64,000 bases of DNA, taken from positions 1 to 64,000 of the forward strand of contig JACVGT010000009.1 of NCBI GenBank assembly GCA_018992685.1, given 5' to 3'. The notes under the pieces were generated by a model. The model made no database searches, was not told where the DNA came from, and saw only the letters and a list, made by a program, of their open reading frames with translations. Below, piece by piece: positions 23,615-32,977 of the stretch. The stretch comes from Theionarchaea archaeon (GTDB taxonomy: Archaea > Methanobacteriota_B > Thermococci > Methanofastidiosales > SZ-28-30). Position 1 is the first letter of the stretch; each line of letters opens with the position of its first letter. The position numbers and the translations under genes are program-made.

Positions 23615-24140
23615 CTATGCTCCGGAAATACTCCTCGATCAAGACTGAGTACACGATGCAATCCACGTAATTGCCGTTCTTGAACATGTCCTGCCTCAGA
23701 ATACCTTCTTTCTTGAACCCAGCCTTTTCGTAGCACCTTTGGGCCCTTTTATTACTGACGAATGTTCGCAAGTAGACCTTGTTGAGGTTCAATGCTTCAA
23801 ATGCGAATTTCAATCCCAGAAGAACTGCTTCTGTCCCATACCCCTTTCCCCAGTATTCCTTATCTCCAATGAAGATGCCCAATTCAGCCTTTCTGTTGTG
23901 GAGATCAATATTGTGCAGTCCAATATTCCCGATGAATTCGCCTTTCACGGTTTCTATGGCCAGGATTTTTGAATGATCATCCTTGAGGTAGCTGTCATAC
24001 CATCTCTGCTCAGACTCCATGCTGACAGGTTCTGACATGGAGAGTGTCTCTGTAATCTCTGGATCATTGAGCCATTCCACACACTTCTGGAGGTGTTTCC
24101 TTTCCAGTGATTGCAGGCTGACCTTGGTTCCTTTGTACAT
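23604..24140 (-). CDS. GNAT N-acetyltransferase, RimJ/RimL-like
   Basis: A 178-residue acetyl-CoA-dependent acetyltransferase. It shows VSLQSLERKHL at the start, the motif A region IGDKEYWGKGYGTEAV (acetyl-CoA pyrophosphate loop GKGYG) and NKVYLRTFVSNKRAQRCYEKAGFKKEG near the end. These are typical of RimJ/RimL-type protein N-terminal acetylases and related small-molecule acetylases. The frame opens earlier (24182), but a CATTTATACC TATA box about 26 bases before the ATG at 24140 favours that start. The target is unknown. Confidence 0.9.
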   Translation of the reverse strand: MYKGTKVSLQSLERKHLQKCVEWLNDPEITETLSMSEPVSMESEQRWYDSYLKDDHSKILAIETVKGEFIGNIGLHNIDLHNRKAELGIFIGDKEYWGKGYGTEAVLLGLKFAFEALNLNKVYLRTFVSNKRAQRCYEKAGFKKEGILRQDMFKNGNYVDCIVYSVLIEEYFRSIATG

Positions 24141-24237
24141 GGTGGAACATGTCTCTTGAGGTATAAATGCGTTTCCTTTCATATTCCTGACTTTCTTACA
24201 GAGTAACCTCTATAAAGGATGATTCTATACAGCCAGT

Positions 24238-25107
24238 ATGTTCCCCATCTATGAGGGTTCCATGTGGAGACCGCCTTCAGAAGCCAGAAGTCTCATTTTG
24301 CAGGCCACTGTGGGGTGCTCAAACAATACGTGTACGTTCTGTGGTTCCTACAAGAATAAGAAATTCAGGATCAATCCTCTGGCGCACTTGAAGGAAGATG
24401 TCACTGTAGTGAAGCCATACTACAGGAACGTCAGGCGCATTTTCCTGGCAGATGGTGACGCACTGGTGATAAAGACCAGTCAGCTTCTGGAGACCCTTGA
24501 TTATCTCTACGGGGAATTCCCCTATCTGGATCGAGTTGGAGTGTATGCCTGCCCTCAGAACCTTCTTCAAAAGTCTCTTGAGGAGTTGCAGACGCTTCGA
24601 GACCATGGATTGGGAATCATCTATCTGGGAGTTGAGACAGGGCTTGAACCACTCCTTGAAAAAGTGCAGAAGGGAGTTACCAGGAATGAAATGCAGGAAG
24701 CAGCATGCAAGGTGGTAAGAGCAGACATCCCGTTGTCAGTGACCATCATACTCGGCCTGGGAGGGCCGGAGGCATCTGAACCTCACGCAAGAGAGACAGC
24801 ATCTCTTCTGACCTGTGTTGGCCCAGATTATGTGGGAGCCCTCACCTTGATGCTGGTGGAAGGGACAGACCTCTATACCGAATACCAGAAAGGTCAATTC
24901 CACCTCCTGGCCCCAGAAGAAACTCTCAAAGAGCTGTACTGGCTCATAGAATCCTTGGATTGTAAGACCGTGTTCAGATCGAACCATGCTTCCAACTATG
25001 TTCCCCTCAGAGGAACCCTGCCTGAAGACAAACCCAAGCTCCTTCATGAGATTAGAGAAGCCCTGAGGACGGGGAACCTGAAGAGCGAATACCTGAGAGG
25101 ACTCTGA
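24238..25107 (+). CDS. radical SAM protein (B12-independent, COG1032-like)
   Basis: A 289-residue enzyme. The cluster motif is CSNNTCTFCGSYK (CX4CX2C), the spaced variant seen in a family of archaeal and bacterial radical SAM proteins. FLADGDALV then LGVETGLEPLLEKVQKGVT and SVTIILGLGG are typical strands of the SAM barrel. No cobalamin or SPASM domain is present. A CTATAAAGG TATA box about 24 bases upstream gives a leaderless start. The substrate is unknown. Confidence 0.88.
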   Translation: MFPIYEGSMWRPPSEARSLILQATVGCSNNTCTFCGSYKNKKFRINPLAHLKEDVTVVKPYYRNVRRIFLADGDALVIKTSQLLETLDYLYGEFPYLDRVGVYACPQNLLQKSLEELQTLRDHGLGIIYLGVETGLEPLLEKVQKGVTRNEMQEAACKVVRADIPLSVTIILGLGGPEASEPHARETASLLTCVGPDYVGALTLMLVEGTDLYTEYQKGQFHLLAPEETLKELYWLIESLDCKTVFRSNHASNYVPLRGTLPEDKPKLLHEIREALRTGNLKSEYLRGL

Positions 25108-25195
25108 CCATGGCCAGTCTAATGAAAAAGTTGCAAAACCTTTAAATACTTCACTAACCATAGAGGACACACACAATCGAAGCGGAGAGCTTGAA

Positions 25196-27604
25196 ATGAC
25201 GGCGAGGAACACAGCACTGAGGACCCTGATTATGTTCTTCTTGATCATAGCCATAGTTTCTGCGGTTGGTGGAGACAGTGCGGTACCAGTAGAGGGTGAC
25301 TTATCAGGCAATTCAACCACTGAAGATGCAGATAATGACGGAGTCTTATCGGCACAGGATTGTGATGATACTGATCCCCATGTCTATCCGGGGGCAGAAG
25401 AAGTCTGTGATGGGAAGGATAATGACTGCGATGGCCAGGTTGATGAAGGGTGTTATACCTGCATCATTGACAGGGACGGAGACAGTTTCCCGGAGTGCAA
25501 TGACTGCAATGATTATGACCGGGACATCTACCCCAGGGCTCAAGAAGTGTGTGATGAAAAAGACAATGATTGCGACGGTCTGGTGGATGAAGGGTGCTGT
25601 GTGTGTTACAATGACCTGGACAGGGATACGTATTCTGACTGTAATGACTGTGATGATACTGACCCCACAGTGTATCCTGGAGCCATTGAGGTATGTGACG
25701 GCAAAGACAATGATTGCGATGGCATCATTGATGAGGGATCGTGGTGTGATTACGCAGAAATCTGGGTGAATAAAACGTGCAACGGATTCTACACTCAGGG
25801 CGAGCCAGTGGATGTTTCCTACCGGGTTCGCACCTCGAGCAAGAACTGTACCATCACGATTATGGGGTATCCCACTCAGGGGAGACCAACCACCCTGGTC
25901 AAGGACCAAGTTATTGCCCCAAACGAGGTGTACCAGACCCGTACCTCCGCTCAATGTCCAGCAGGACTGGTTCTCCTGGTGATCACAGTTACTCTTCCTG
26001 GCAACCCCCCAAAAACGTTGTATGACGATTGTGCCTTCCATGTAATGAGCTGCACCGTCACAGATGCAGATGGTGACGGGTATGATTCACCTCTGTTTGA
26101 TGGTGAGGATTGTGATGATACTGATCCTGCCATTCATCCAGGTCAGCGGGAGGTCTGTGATGGGAAGGATAATGATTGTGACGGGCTCCTTGATGAAGGA
26201 TTCGACTGTGACTATGTTGAAATATGGGTTGAAAAGAAGTGCGGGAGTACGTATGACGATAGAGAACCGGTACAGGTGTACTTTGAAGTTCACTCTTTAG
26301 CTCCCACTGCTCGAGTAACCATCACAGATTATGCACCACGGGGAAGAGCATATCTTCTTGCAGCAGACAAAGATGTGGTCTGCAATAAAGTGTACCGGCT
26401 GACAGTGACAGCAAAGTGTGCGGGGCTGGAAAGGCTGACCATCACTGCAGCTCTTGAGATTGATGGGGTAGTAAAATCAGTGGCAAGTGACTGTGGGTTC
26501 TACGTGGTGAACTGTATGAAGCCTGACAGTGATGGGGATGGCCACAACTCTGTTCTGGTAGGAGGAGACGATTGTGATGACAGTGACCCTACAGTCTATG
26601 CGGGCGCTCTGGAGCTTTGCGATGGAAAGGACAACAACTGCGATGGTCTGGTGGATTTTCCTGATAATGACCGTGACGGTGTGGTGTCCGATCAGTGTGG
26701 GGGAACGGACTGTGATGATTCAGATCCAAGGGTGTATCCGGGGGCAGAAGAGGTGTACGATGGCAATGATAACGACTGTGATGGAGAAATCGATGAAGGA
26801 ATAGGTGCAGACCAAATAGATGCAGATGGGGACGGATATCCGCTGACCACAGACTGCAACGATAGGCGGTCTGATGTGAGCCCGGGAGCGCGTGAATCGT
26901 GCTCAGACGGTCAGGACAATGACTGCGATGGGTTAATTGATTGCAATGATCCCGATTGTGACCAGGATGAGTCGTGCAAGAGAGGTATTGATGTTGCAGG
27001 CCTTCTTGACATACTGATGACATACAAGGTTGTGGTCCTGGGGGCGATCTGTGGAATTGCTGCTGTTGTGGGAGGGTTCCTGTACTACAGGAAGAGAAAG
27101 ACCAGCATTCGCGAAGAAGTGGGACCTCCTCCAGAGAGACCACCAGGTGAAGAAAAGGTGAAGTCCTTCTGGGGATTCAGGAAAGAAAGAAAAGAAGAAG
27201 AAGAGAAAGAGGAACCAAAAGGAGAATTCCCGTCTGAAGAAAAGGAGGAGAAAGGATTACTGCAATTTTGGAAAAAAGAGAAGGAAAAGGAAGAAGAAAA
27301 AGAAAGGAAAGAAGGCGAGAAAGGGGAAGAAGAGGAAGGGCCGAGGAAGAAACCTTTCTGGAAATTCGGGAAGGAGCCAGAGGAAGTAGAAAAAGAAGAG
27401 GAACTAAAAGAAGAATTTCCTTCTGAAGAAAAGGAGGAGAAAGGACTACTGCAATTCTTGAAAAGGGAAAAAGGAGGAAAAGAAGAGGAGAAAAGGAAAA
27501 AAGAGGAAAAACCAAAGAAGAAATCCTTCTGGAAATTCAGGAAGGAGGGGGAAGAAGAGGAGGAAAGAGAGGAAGAGACCCTGGGATTGGAGGATGTCAT
27601 CTGA
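25196..27604 (+). CDS. MopE-type repeat cell-surface protein with charged cytoplasmic tail
   Basis: An 802-residue protein. A signal peptide precedes an ectodomain with seven copies, some degenerate, of the MopE/Cu-binding motif CDDTDPxVYPGAxEVCDG-KDNDCDGxxDEG (PF11617-like, Ca- or metal-binding). These are interspersed with two about 100-residue beta-sandwich-like regions (YAEIWVNKTC and YVEIWVEKKC). Near residue 610 is a transmembrane helix (VVLGAICGIAAVVGGFLYY), followed by an about 170-residue Glu/Lys-rich tail. The tail repeats an aromatic motif three times (SFWGF, PFWKF, SFWKF) and FPSEEKEEKGLLQF twice. The function is unknown; the tail may bind partners. The promoter CTTTAAATA lies near 25143. 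Confidence 0.8.
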   Translation: MTARNTALRTLIMFFLIIAIVSAVGGDSAVPVEGDLSGNSTTEDADNDGVLSAQDCDDTDPHVYPGAEEVCDGKDNDCDGQVDEGCYTCIIDRDGDSFPECNDCNDYDRDIYPRAQEVCDEKDNDCDGLVDEGCCVCYNDLDRDTYSDCNDCDDTDPTVYPGAIEVCDGKDNDCDGIIDEGSWCDYAEIWVNKTCNGFYTQGEPVDVSYRVRTSSKNCTITIMGYPTQGRPTTLVKDQVIAPNEVYQTRTSAQCPAGLVLLVITVTLPGNPPKTLYDDCAFHVMSCTVTDADGDGYDSPLFDGEDCDDTDPAIHPGQREVCDGKDNDCDGLLDEGFDCDYVEIWVEKKCGSTYDDREPVQVYFEVHSLAPTARVTITDYAPRGRAYLLAADKDVVCNKVYRLTVTAKCAGLERLTITAALEIDGVVKSVASDCGFYVVNCMKPDSDGDGHNSVLVGGDDCDDSDPTVYAGALELCDGKDNNCDGLVDFPDNDRDGVVSDQCGGTDCDDSDPRVYPGAEEVYDGNDNDCDGEIDEGIGADQIDADGDGYPLTTDCNDRRSDVSPGARESCSDGQDNDCDGLIDCNDPDCDQDESCKRGIDVAGLLDILMTYKVVVLGAICGIAAVVGGFLYYRKRKTSIREEVGPPPERPPGEEKVKSFWGFRKERKEEEEKEEPKGEFPSEEKEEKGLLQFWKKEKEKEEEKERKEGEKGEEEEGPRKKPFWKFGKEPEEVEKEEELKEEFPSEEKEEKGLLQFLKREKGGKEEEKRKKEEKPKKKSFWKFRKEGEEEEEREEETLGLEDVI

Positions 27605-27680
27605 ACTATCCCGTACCTGGTCTGGGACTGCCAGAGTCCCGCTCGTTAGCTTTAAATGTGGAATTCTATATGTACGTCAG

Positions 27681-29240
27681 ATGAAGAGATCGATTGTCAT
27701 CATGCTTCTGTTCATGGGATTGATAACCGTCTGCACAGCAGACGATTCTTACACATCGGTGGTTGTTCTTGCCAATTCCATTGAAAGGGAACTCAATACC
27801 GATTTCATTCAGGATTTGAGGGAGAACAGAGAGGTAATTGTTGTCGATCCTGCAGAGTTTCAGGCTTACAAGTTTTCCCCCCATATCATCATTTTGGGAG
27901 GAGCAAGAGCCCCTGATACAGGGACGATCACAGAGAATGCTCTCCCTTCGCGCGAAAAAGAAGGTGCTTCTCAGTCTATGGTGGTCACGTTCAACGTGTG
28001 GAAGAATGACCAGGTGGTGGTGATACTTGCAGGACCAGACAGAGAGGGCACCAGAGAAGCCTGCGATGAACATTTTCACCACGTTGTATCTCTCTTGGAT
28101 GCTTTGGAGGTTGTATCTGATATTGTTGGTTCATTGCAGTCTCTTGTGTTTCTATGGCCATCTCCTCTGGATCTTTCTGACCAGATCGCTCCTTTTGCTC
28201 CCCTGGCCATGCCCCTCAAGGTCACTGACCTTCCATTTCTCGTTCCACACACTCTGAATGAGGAAACCTGGTTCTTCTGGATGGATGATCGTCCTTCAGC
28301 AAAATTCGCCCATCCCACTCGATTCATCTTCTACGGGATTGCTACAGGGGCCTGCAATGTGTACAGCGAGAAGTGGTGGCCTGTGCTCAATGGAGCACCT
28401 CTGTGGGTGGATTCCACCTCTTACTGGGATGCATCGTACTGGGTTCATAACCCGGGGATTGAGAAACCTCGTGCCTATTCTGCAGGCGCTGATGGCTCCG
28501 GAATTGAGCTCTCCACCTCCCGGGATAGGGCACTTCTTGTCAACGGATGGGGGTCAGGACAACCACTGGGTGGCGACATGGCTGAGGATGAACGGGGAAT
28601 GAGAGAAGCCCTGACTTCAATAGGGATCATGACGGAAACGGCCTTCACGAGGTCTGAAATTGAGCAGGTTCTGACTGCGTGGTCTCAGAAAATGAAACCT
28701 GAAGAGACGCTGCTCATTTACATTACAGCCCACGGAGACAAGGGAATATTCCTGATTCGGAATGCTGTCTTCACCATTCATGATCTGATTACGCTTCTCG
28801 CACTTTTTGATGAAGGAATCCCCATTCACATCATCCTTGATACGTGCAATGCCGGATACTCACTCTCTCCCCTCAAGTCAGAAGTAGAGCTGGTTATGGC
28901 TGCAGCAGGTGAGGGGGATGCAGCCTATGGTGATTGTGATCCTGCAGGGGATATCAATCCGAGTGACTCAGGGAGTGAGTTCACCAGTGGATTAGTTGTT
29001 ACCATCAAGGAGCTGGCCAGAACAGGAAGCAGAATAAATCAGTGGAAAGTCCAGGCAGCTTCCCGGAATTTCAGCTGGTACATCCTGTTGCTCATGGAAT
29101 CATTCACGGCAGCTCGAGAATTAGATATCAATGCACGTTCAGGTGTCACCACACCTCTCATCTGGACAGCAGTCACCGATTTTGACCCACCCACTCAGAG
29201 CCCTCAAGAGGAGAGTGGGTGCCCCTGTGGGGGAGGGTAG
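27681..29240 (+). CDS. secreted caspase-fold (clan CD) cysteine peptidase-like protein
   Basis: A 519-residue protein. A signal peptide (MKRSIVIMLLFMGLITVCTA) is followed by an about 110-residue domain resembling archaeal S-layer repeats (VVVLANSI, HIIILGG, QVVVILAGPDREGT). A C-terminal clan CD core follows: the catalytic histidine in LIYITAHGDKG and the cysteine in IILDTCNAGYS. These dyad motifs match caspase, gingipain and legumain-type peptidases. It ends in CPCGGG. The frame runs from 27594, overlapping the upstream gene, but a CTTTAAATG TATA box 27 bases before the ATG at 27681 marks the start. Extracellular cleavage of surface proteins is an inference. Confidence 0.78.
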   Translation: MKRSIVIMLLFMGLITVCTADDSYTSVVVLANSIERELNTDFIQDLRENREVIVVDPAEFQAYKFSPHIIILGGARAPDTGTITENALPSREKEGASQSMVVTFNVWKNDQVVVILAGPDREGTREACDEHFHHVVSLLDALEVVSDIVGSLQSLVFLWPSPLDLSDQIAPFAPLAMPLKVTDLPFLVPHTLNEETWFFWMDDRPSAKFAHPTRFIFYGIATGACNVYSEKWWPVLNGAPLWVDSTSYWDASYWVHNPGIEKPRAYSAGADGSGIELSTSRDRALLVNGWGSGQPLGGDMAEDERGMREALTSIGIMTETAFTRSEIEQVLTAWSQKMKPEETLLIYITAHGDKGIFLIRNAVFTIHDLITLLALFDEGIPIHIILDTCNAGYSLSPLKSEVELVMAAAGEGDAAYGDCDPAGDINPSDSGSEFTSGLVVTIKELARTGSRINQWKVQAASRNFSWYILLLMESFTAARELDINARSGVTTPLIWTAVTDFDPPTQSPQEESGCPCGGG

Positions 29241-29272
29241 CCCCTTTGTCCAGGAACTTGGTGTCCAATCAC

Positions 29273-31000
29273 CTACTCTACTGTTACACTCTTGGCGAGG
29301 TTTCTGGGCTTATCAATGGGGAGACCTCGTTCTCTGGCTATGTAGTATGCCAGCATCTGACCAATAACAGTAGCTAATATGGCGAATTTGCCATCGGAGG
29401 AAGTCTCCAGCAGGAAGTCAGGAGAAAATTCCGAATTGTTTGATATAATAATGGTCCGGGCACCGCGGGCCTGAACCTCTTTAGTATTGGATTCCATTTC
29501 AAAGTCCTCGTCGGGAATCAAACACACCACAGGAGTCCCGTCTTCAATGAGGGCTATAGTCCCGTGCTTCAGTTCTCCTCCCATCATTCCCTCCGCATGG
29601 ACGTAGGCAATCTCTTTCAGCTTCAGTGCAGACTCACGTGCCACAGGATAGGACAGTCCTCTGCCAATCAAGTAGATGTCCTGGCACTCTCGAAGTTCTC
29701 TTGCCAGGATTTTCACCTGTTCTTCATTGGTGTCAATGCACTCCTTAATTCTTCGAGAAACGGTATCCAGGTTCACCACATACCCGAATTTCTGGGCCAG
29801 AGCCAGCAGGGTGATAACCTGGTTGGTATATGTCTTGGTGGAGGCTACACAGATTTCCTGTCCTGTCAAAATCTCTATAGACAGTTCAGACATTCTCTGT
29901 ATGGTGGAATATGGGACATTGACAATGGAGGCAATCCTGGCTCCCTGTTCCCTGGCATGCTTTAGTGCTTTCAGTACATCCATGGTTTCTCCACTTTGGG
30001 AAATAGCTATTATCAGGGTTTCTTCATCACACGTCACGTAGTTTCTGAATTCAGATGCGATAATGGTCTGTGTTTCCACCCCCGTGTCATGGAAGAAATG
30101 GACTCCCAGGAGTGATGCGTGGTAGCTGGTGCCTGCAGCCACAAAAACCACTTTCCTCGATTGCCGTACCAGATCAGAAAGGACATCCAGCTTGTGGGCC
30201 TGGTCGGTTTTCAAGGACGTAACCAGCCGCTCTGCCACAACAGGTTGCTCATGAATTTCCTTTATCATGTAGTGAGGGAAGTCTTTTTCAATTTCTGTGT
30301 AGGTGACCTTGAATTCCCTGATCTCCTTGGCAATGGGAGTTCCATGCTTGAAAAAGGTGTAGCCTGTGGCCGTGACTTCGGCCATCTCGTAATCTTCAAA
30401 GAAGATCGCCTTCTGCGATCTCTCACTGAACGCAAAAATATCTGAGGACACCACAAATCCCTCAGGTAACAAGCCGAGAACCAGAGGAGAATCCTTCTTA
30501 AAAGCGTAGATCTTCTCTTCCCCTCTGGGCAGCAGGAGGACAGCGTACGTCCCCTTCGCTTCTGCCATGAACATATCAATACTTTCCTTGATGGTGAATC
30601 CCTCTCTCATCTTCTCCTCAATGAAATGAGCGATGACCTCTGTATCTGTTTCAGACATGAAGTGATGATCCTGCAACCTGTCCCGCAACCGTTCATAGTT
30701 TTCAATAATACCATTGTGGACAATAAAGAACTGATCGTTGCACGCTGCGTGAGGATGGGCATTCTCCCTTGTGACACCACCATGCGTAGCCCAGCGGGTG
30801 TGGGAAATGGCAGCTCGTGTTCTGTATTCTGGCACTGTCGTGAGAAAATCATCTATTTCGCCTATGTCCTTCTGCAGGGACCCTTCTACTGTTGCATATC
30901 CAACAGAATCATATCCCCGGTACTCCAGTCGTTTCAATGCCTTGAGGAGCTCTATCGTGGTGAACTCTTCCCGGGAGATCATTCCGACAATTCCACACAT
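29273..31000 (-). CDS. glmS: glutamine-fructose-6-phosphate aminotransferase (isomerizing)
   Basis: A 575-residue enzyme that makes glucosamine-6-phosphate from fructose-6-phosphate and glutamine. The N-terminal class II amidase begins MCGIVGMIS with the catalytic Cys2 and has RWATHGGVTRENAHPH. Two SIS sugar-isomerase domains follow (AAGTSYHASLLG, SQSGETMDVLKAL, GRGLSYPVARESALKLKEIAY). The conserved C-terminus is LPIDKPRNLAKSVTVE. It is slightly shorter than bacterial GlmS. Together with the neighbouring GPT-family transferase it fits supply of UDP-GlcNAc for surface glycans. Confidence 0.97.
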   Translation of the reverse strand: MCGIVGMISREEFTTIELLKALKRLEYRGYDSVGYATVEGSLQKDIGEIDDFLTTVPEYRTRAAISHTRWATHGGVTRENAHPHAACNDQFFIVHNGIIENYERLRDRLQDHHFMSETDTEVIAHFIEEKMREGFTIKESIDMFMAEAKGTYAVLLLPRGEEKIYAFKKDSPLVLGLLPEGFVVSSDIFAFSERSQKAIFFEDYEMAEVTATGYTFFKHGTPIAKEIREFKVTYTEIEKDFPHYMIKEIHEQPVVAERLVTSLKTDQAHKLDVLSDLVRQSRKVVFVAAGTSYHASLLGVHFFHDTGVETQTIIASEFRNYVTCDEETLIIAISQSGETMDVLKALKHAREQGARIASIVNVPYSTIQRMSELSIEILTGQEICVASTKTYTNQVITLLALAQKFGYVVNLDTVSRRIKECIDTNEEQVKILARELRECQDIYLIGRGLSYPVARESALKLKEIAYVHAEGMMGGELKHGTIALIEDGTPVVCLIPDEDFEMESNTKEVQARGARTIIISNNSEFSPDFLLETSSDGKFAILATVIGQMLAYYIARERGLPIDKPRNLAKSVTVE

Positions 31001-31120
31001 GGGTTACCGAATATTCCCTCCTATTTGAACGTTTCTCACAAACAGTTATACTGCTGATATTGTGAGAATTACTGTGATATAGACTGTGCTCAAACTGCGA
31101 GTTAACCCTTCCAATCAATT

Positions 31121-32047
31121 TCATCTCATCAATAGTGCCACCAACACTGATATAATCCCACATGTGCCCCCCAACATCCAGAGCAAGGTCACCAGGGTCT
31201 TCTCCGTGAGAGGAACCGTTCTACTGAGGACATTGGCGACAGAAAGATAGGGTGGTGGGTGTAACCGTCCTTTGATCACCTTGGTAGGTCCGTAGGATTT
31301 CCCGGTGAACCCTATTGGCACTTTCAGAAAAAACTCAGTGATGGCTGGGAGGAGAGCAATCACTCCCAGAAGTTCTATCTTTCCCAGGATTACAGAGCTT
31401 GCAATCACAGCTCCAATGGGAAGGGTACCCGTATCTCCTGGAAAGATGTGTGCTGGGTACTTGTTGAAGATGAGGAAGGCCAGAAGTGAGAGCCACAGCG
31501 AGCCCAAGATGAGTTGGGACGGCTCTCTCTTGAGAATGAGACAGCACACTGCCAGAGAGAAAGCAGCAATCGCCCCCATTCCTGCTTCTTCTCCATTGAA
31601 TCCTGCCAGGATATTGGTGGCGTTGGAGCAGGCACAGACCCCCAGTATGACCAGTACGTAGTAGAACCACGAAAAATCCACCGACCATACCACCAGGTCT
31701 ACAGTCGTATCTGTGGTGAGGAAGAGCAAGGGTACGCCCAGTCCCATGGAGAGCGCCAGTTTTTTCACCTGGGACATCCCCTTCAGGTCATCATATGCTC
31801 CCAATGTTGCAGAGAGAAGGAGAACACAGGTGACTGCTGCATAATCTGGCGTGCCCAGGAGGATGAAGGCTATTCCCAAGACAATGGTGAGGCTCAGAAC
31901 ATACGAGACTCCTCCCATTTCAGGTATGTCCAGGATGATGGGTTTGTGGACGTCTTTTCCTGTGATGTTGTGGGCTTTCATAAAATGAGCAATCCAGGGA
32001 GTGGTGATCAAGGTGATAACAAATGCGAGTCCAGCGTACAGGATCAT
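31121..32047 (-). CDS. GPT-family polyprenyl-phosphate GlcNAc-1-phosphate transferase (MraY/AglH-like)
   Basis: A 308-residue integral membrane enzyme with about ten transmembrane helices. Family motifs are DVHKPIILDIPEMGG, LGAYDDLKG (Mg-binding aspartates), SNATNILAGFNGEEAGMG, NKYPAHIFPGDTGTLPIGA and HPPPYLSVANVL. Archaeal and eukaryotic members transfer GlcNAc-1-phosphate to dolichyl phosphate, the first step of N-glycan assembly. The frame opens at 32116, but a CTTTATC TATA box about 25 bases before the ATG at 32047 places a leaderless start there. The neighbouring glmS supplies the amino sugar. Confidence 0.92.
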   Translation of the reverse strand: MILYAGLAFVITLITTPWIAHFMKAHNITGKDVHKPIILDIPEMGGVSYVLSLTIVLGIAFILLGTPDYAAVTCVLLLSATLGAYDDLKGMSQVKKLALSMGLGVPLLFLTTDTTVDLVVWSVDFSWFYYVLVILGVCACSNATNILAGFNGEEAGMGAIAAFSLAVCCLILKREPSQLILGSLWLSLLAFLIFNKYPAHIFPGDTGTLPIGAVIASSVILGKIELLGVIALLPAITEFFLKVPIGFTGKSYGPTKVIKGRLHPPPYLSVANVLSRTVPLTEKTLVTLLWMLGGTCGIISVLVALLMR

Positions 32048-32147
32048 GCCGTAGTTTAGGGATAGCAAAGATAAAGGTTCCGGTTGTAAAATGTGGGGTA
32101 CGATTGTCCCCCTCAAATCTTATATTATACCTCTGGTTGATAGTATC

Positions 32148-32933
32148 ATGAATCGCTGGATTTATGTGCTCATTTGCGTGCTGCTGGTGGGTTCGGCCGC
32201 TGTTGTTGCATACTACGGGTATGAACATGAAGAGCGATCGGAGCCCGCACCCGAGTCGGCCTCGGAACTAACCCCGAACTCGTGGAATTTGACTGCCTTG
32301 AGAGAAGCGAATGAAGAGATGAGAAAGGAAATTGGACTCAGGGTTTTCAGCGAGCTTTCTTCAGAAGGTATTGAGGAGGCACAAACCATTGCACACTCAG
32401 ATACGGTGGTGGCTGCAGTCCTACAGCGGCTCGGAGAATGTACACCCGAGGTTTTTGGAGGACCTTCAGGAAGAATTGCAGTTCTCAGGTATACCTCAGA
32501 GGAATGGGTGGCCCAGGTGACAGTTGATCTTGAAGAAGATGAGGTCGTTGCAGTCACCCTGAATAAGGGAATCCTCCCTCCATCTGACCTTTTGACTTTG
32601 GTTCATCTTGCAGAAAGAGAGGTGCCGGTACACGTCGTTGGTACGCCCCTGTTGAGGAAAGTCTCACCCTCAAGAGAGGGTGCTGAGGTTGTGTTTCTCA
32701 CTGATGAGGGTACGATAGAAATCCGGGTTAACGGTGAACAGGGAAGAGTGATACAGTTTGAGAAAACTCCACGTTCTCTGTGGGAAGGACGCCCCCTGAG
32801 ATGGTTATGGGTTCTCATACCCGCTTCAGCAGTCGTGCTCATACTCGTTTTCTGGGTTATTTCCAGAAGACCTCCTCCAGCTGGAGGGACTGAACCAACG
32901 CCAGAAGAAGAGGCAGAACCTGAATCAGGTTGA
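32148..32933 (+). CDS. bitopic membrane protein with extracellular domain, unknown function
   Basis: A 261-residue protein. An N-terminal signal anchor (WIYVLICVLLVGSAAVVAYY) precedes an acidic, Pro/Ser-rich linker. Then comes an about 150-residue domain whose strands (RIAVLRYTSEEWVAQVTVDL, EDEVVAVTLNKG, EVVFLTDEGTIEIRVNGEQG) look PepSY-like. A second transmembrane helix near the C-terminus (LWVLIPASAVVLILVFWV) leaves a short Pro/Glu-rich tail. A CTTATATTA TATA box about 26 bases before the ATG at 32148 fixes the start and makes it divergent from the GPT gene. Function is not recognised. Confidence 0.68.
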   Translation: MNRWIYVLICVLLVGSAAVVAYYGYEHEERSEPAPESASELTPNSWNLTALREANEEMRKEIGLRVFSELSSEGIEEAQTIAHSDTVVAAVLQRLGECTPEVFGGPSGRIAVLRYTSEEWVAQVTVDLEEDEVVAVTLNKGILPPSDLLTLVHLAEREVPVHVVGTPLLRKVSPSREGAEVVFLTDEGTIEIRVNGEQGRVIQFEKTPRSLWEGRPLRWLWVLIPASAVVLILVFWVISRRPPPAGGTEPTPEEEAEPESG

Positions 32934-32946
32934 AAGCTTGAGTATT

Positions 32947-32973
32947 CTTTTCCTCTCTTGTTTCCTTTTTTGT
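32947..32973 (+). terminator. oligo-T terminator region
   Basis: Runs of T (TTCTTTTCC, then TTTCCTTTTTTG) directly follow the stop of the 32148 gene on the sense strand. This is the usual archaeal termination signal without a hairpin. Confidence 0.5.
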
Positions 32974-32977
32974 GTGG

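Noticed and set aside
25346..26041. Long antisense frame inside the MopE-repeat gene
   Set aside because: It is produced by repetitive GAT/GAC-rich codons on the coding strand, with no promoter or protein-like signature.
27594..27680. Start of the caspase-fold protein at 27594
   Set aside because: It would overlap the upstream gene, hide the signal peptide behind 29 residues, and include the TATA box in the coding region.
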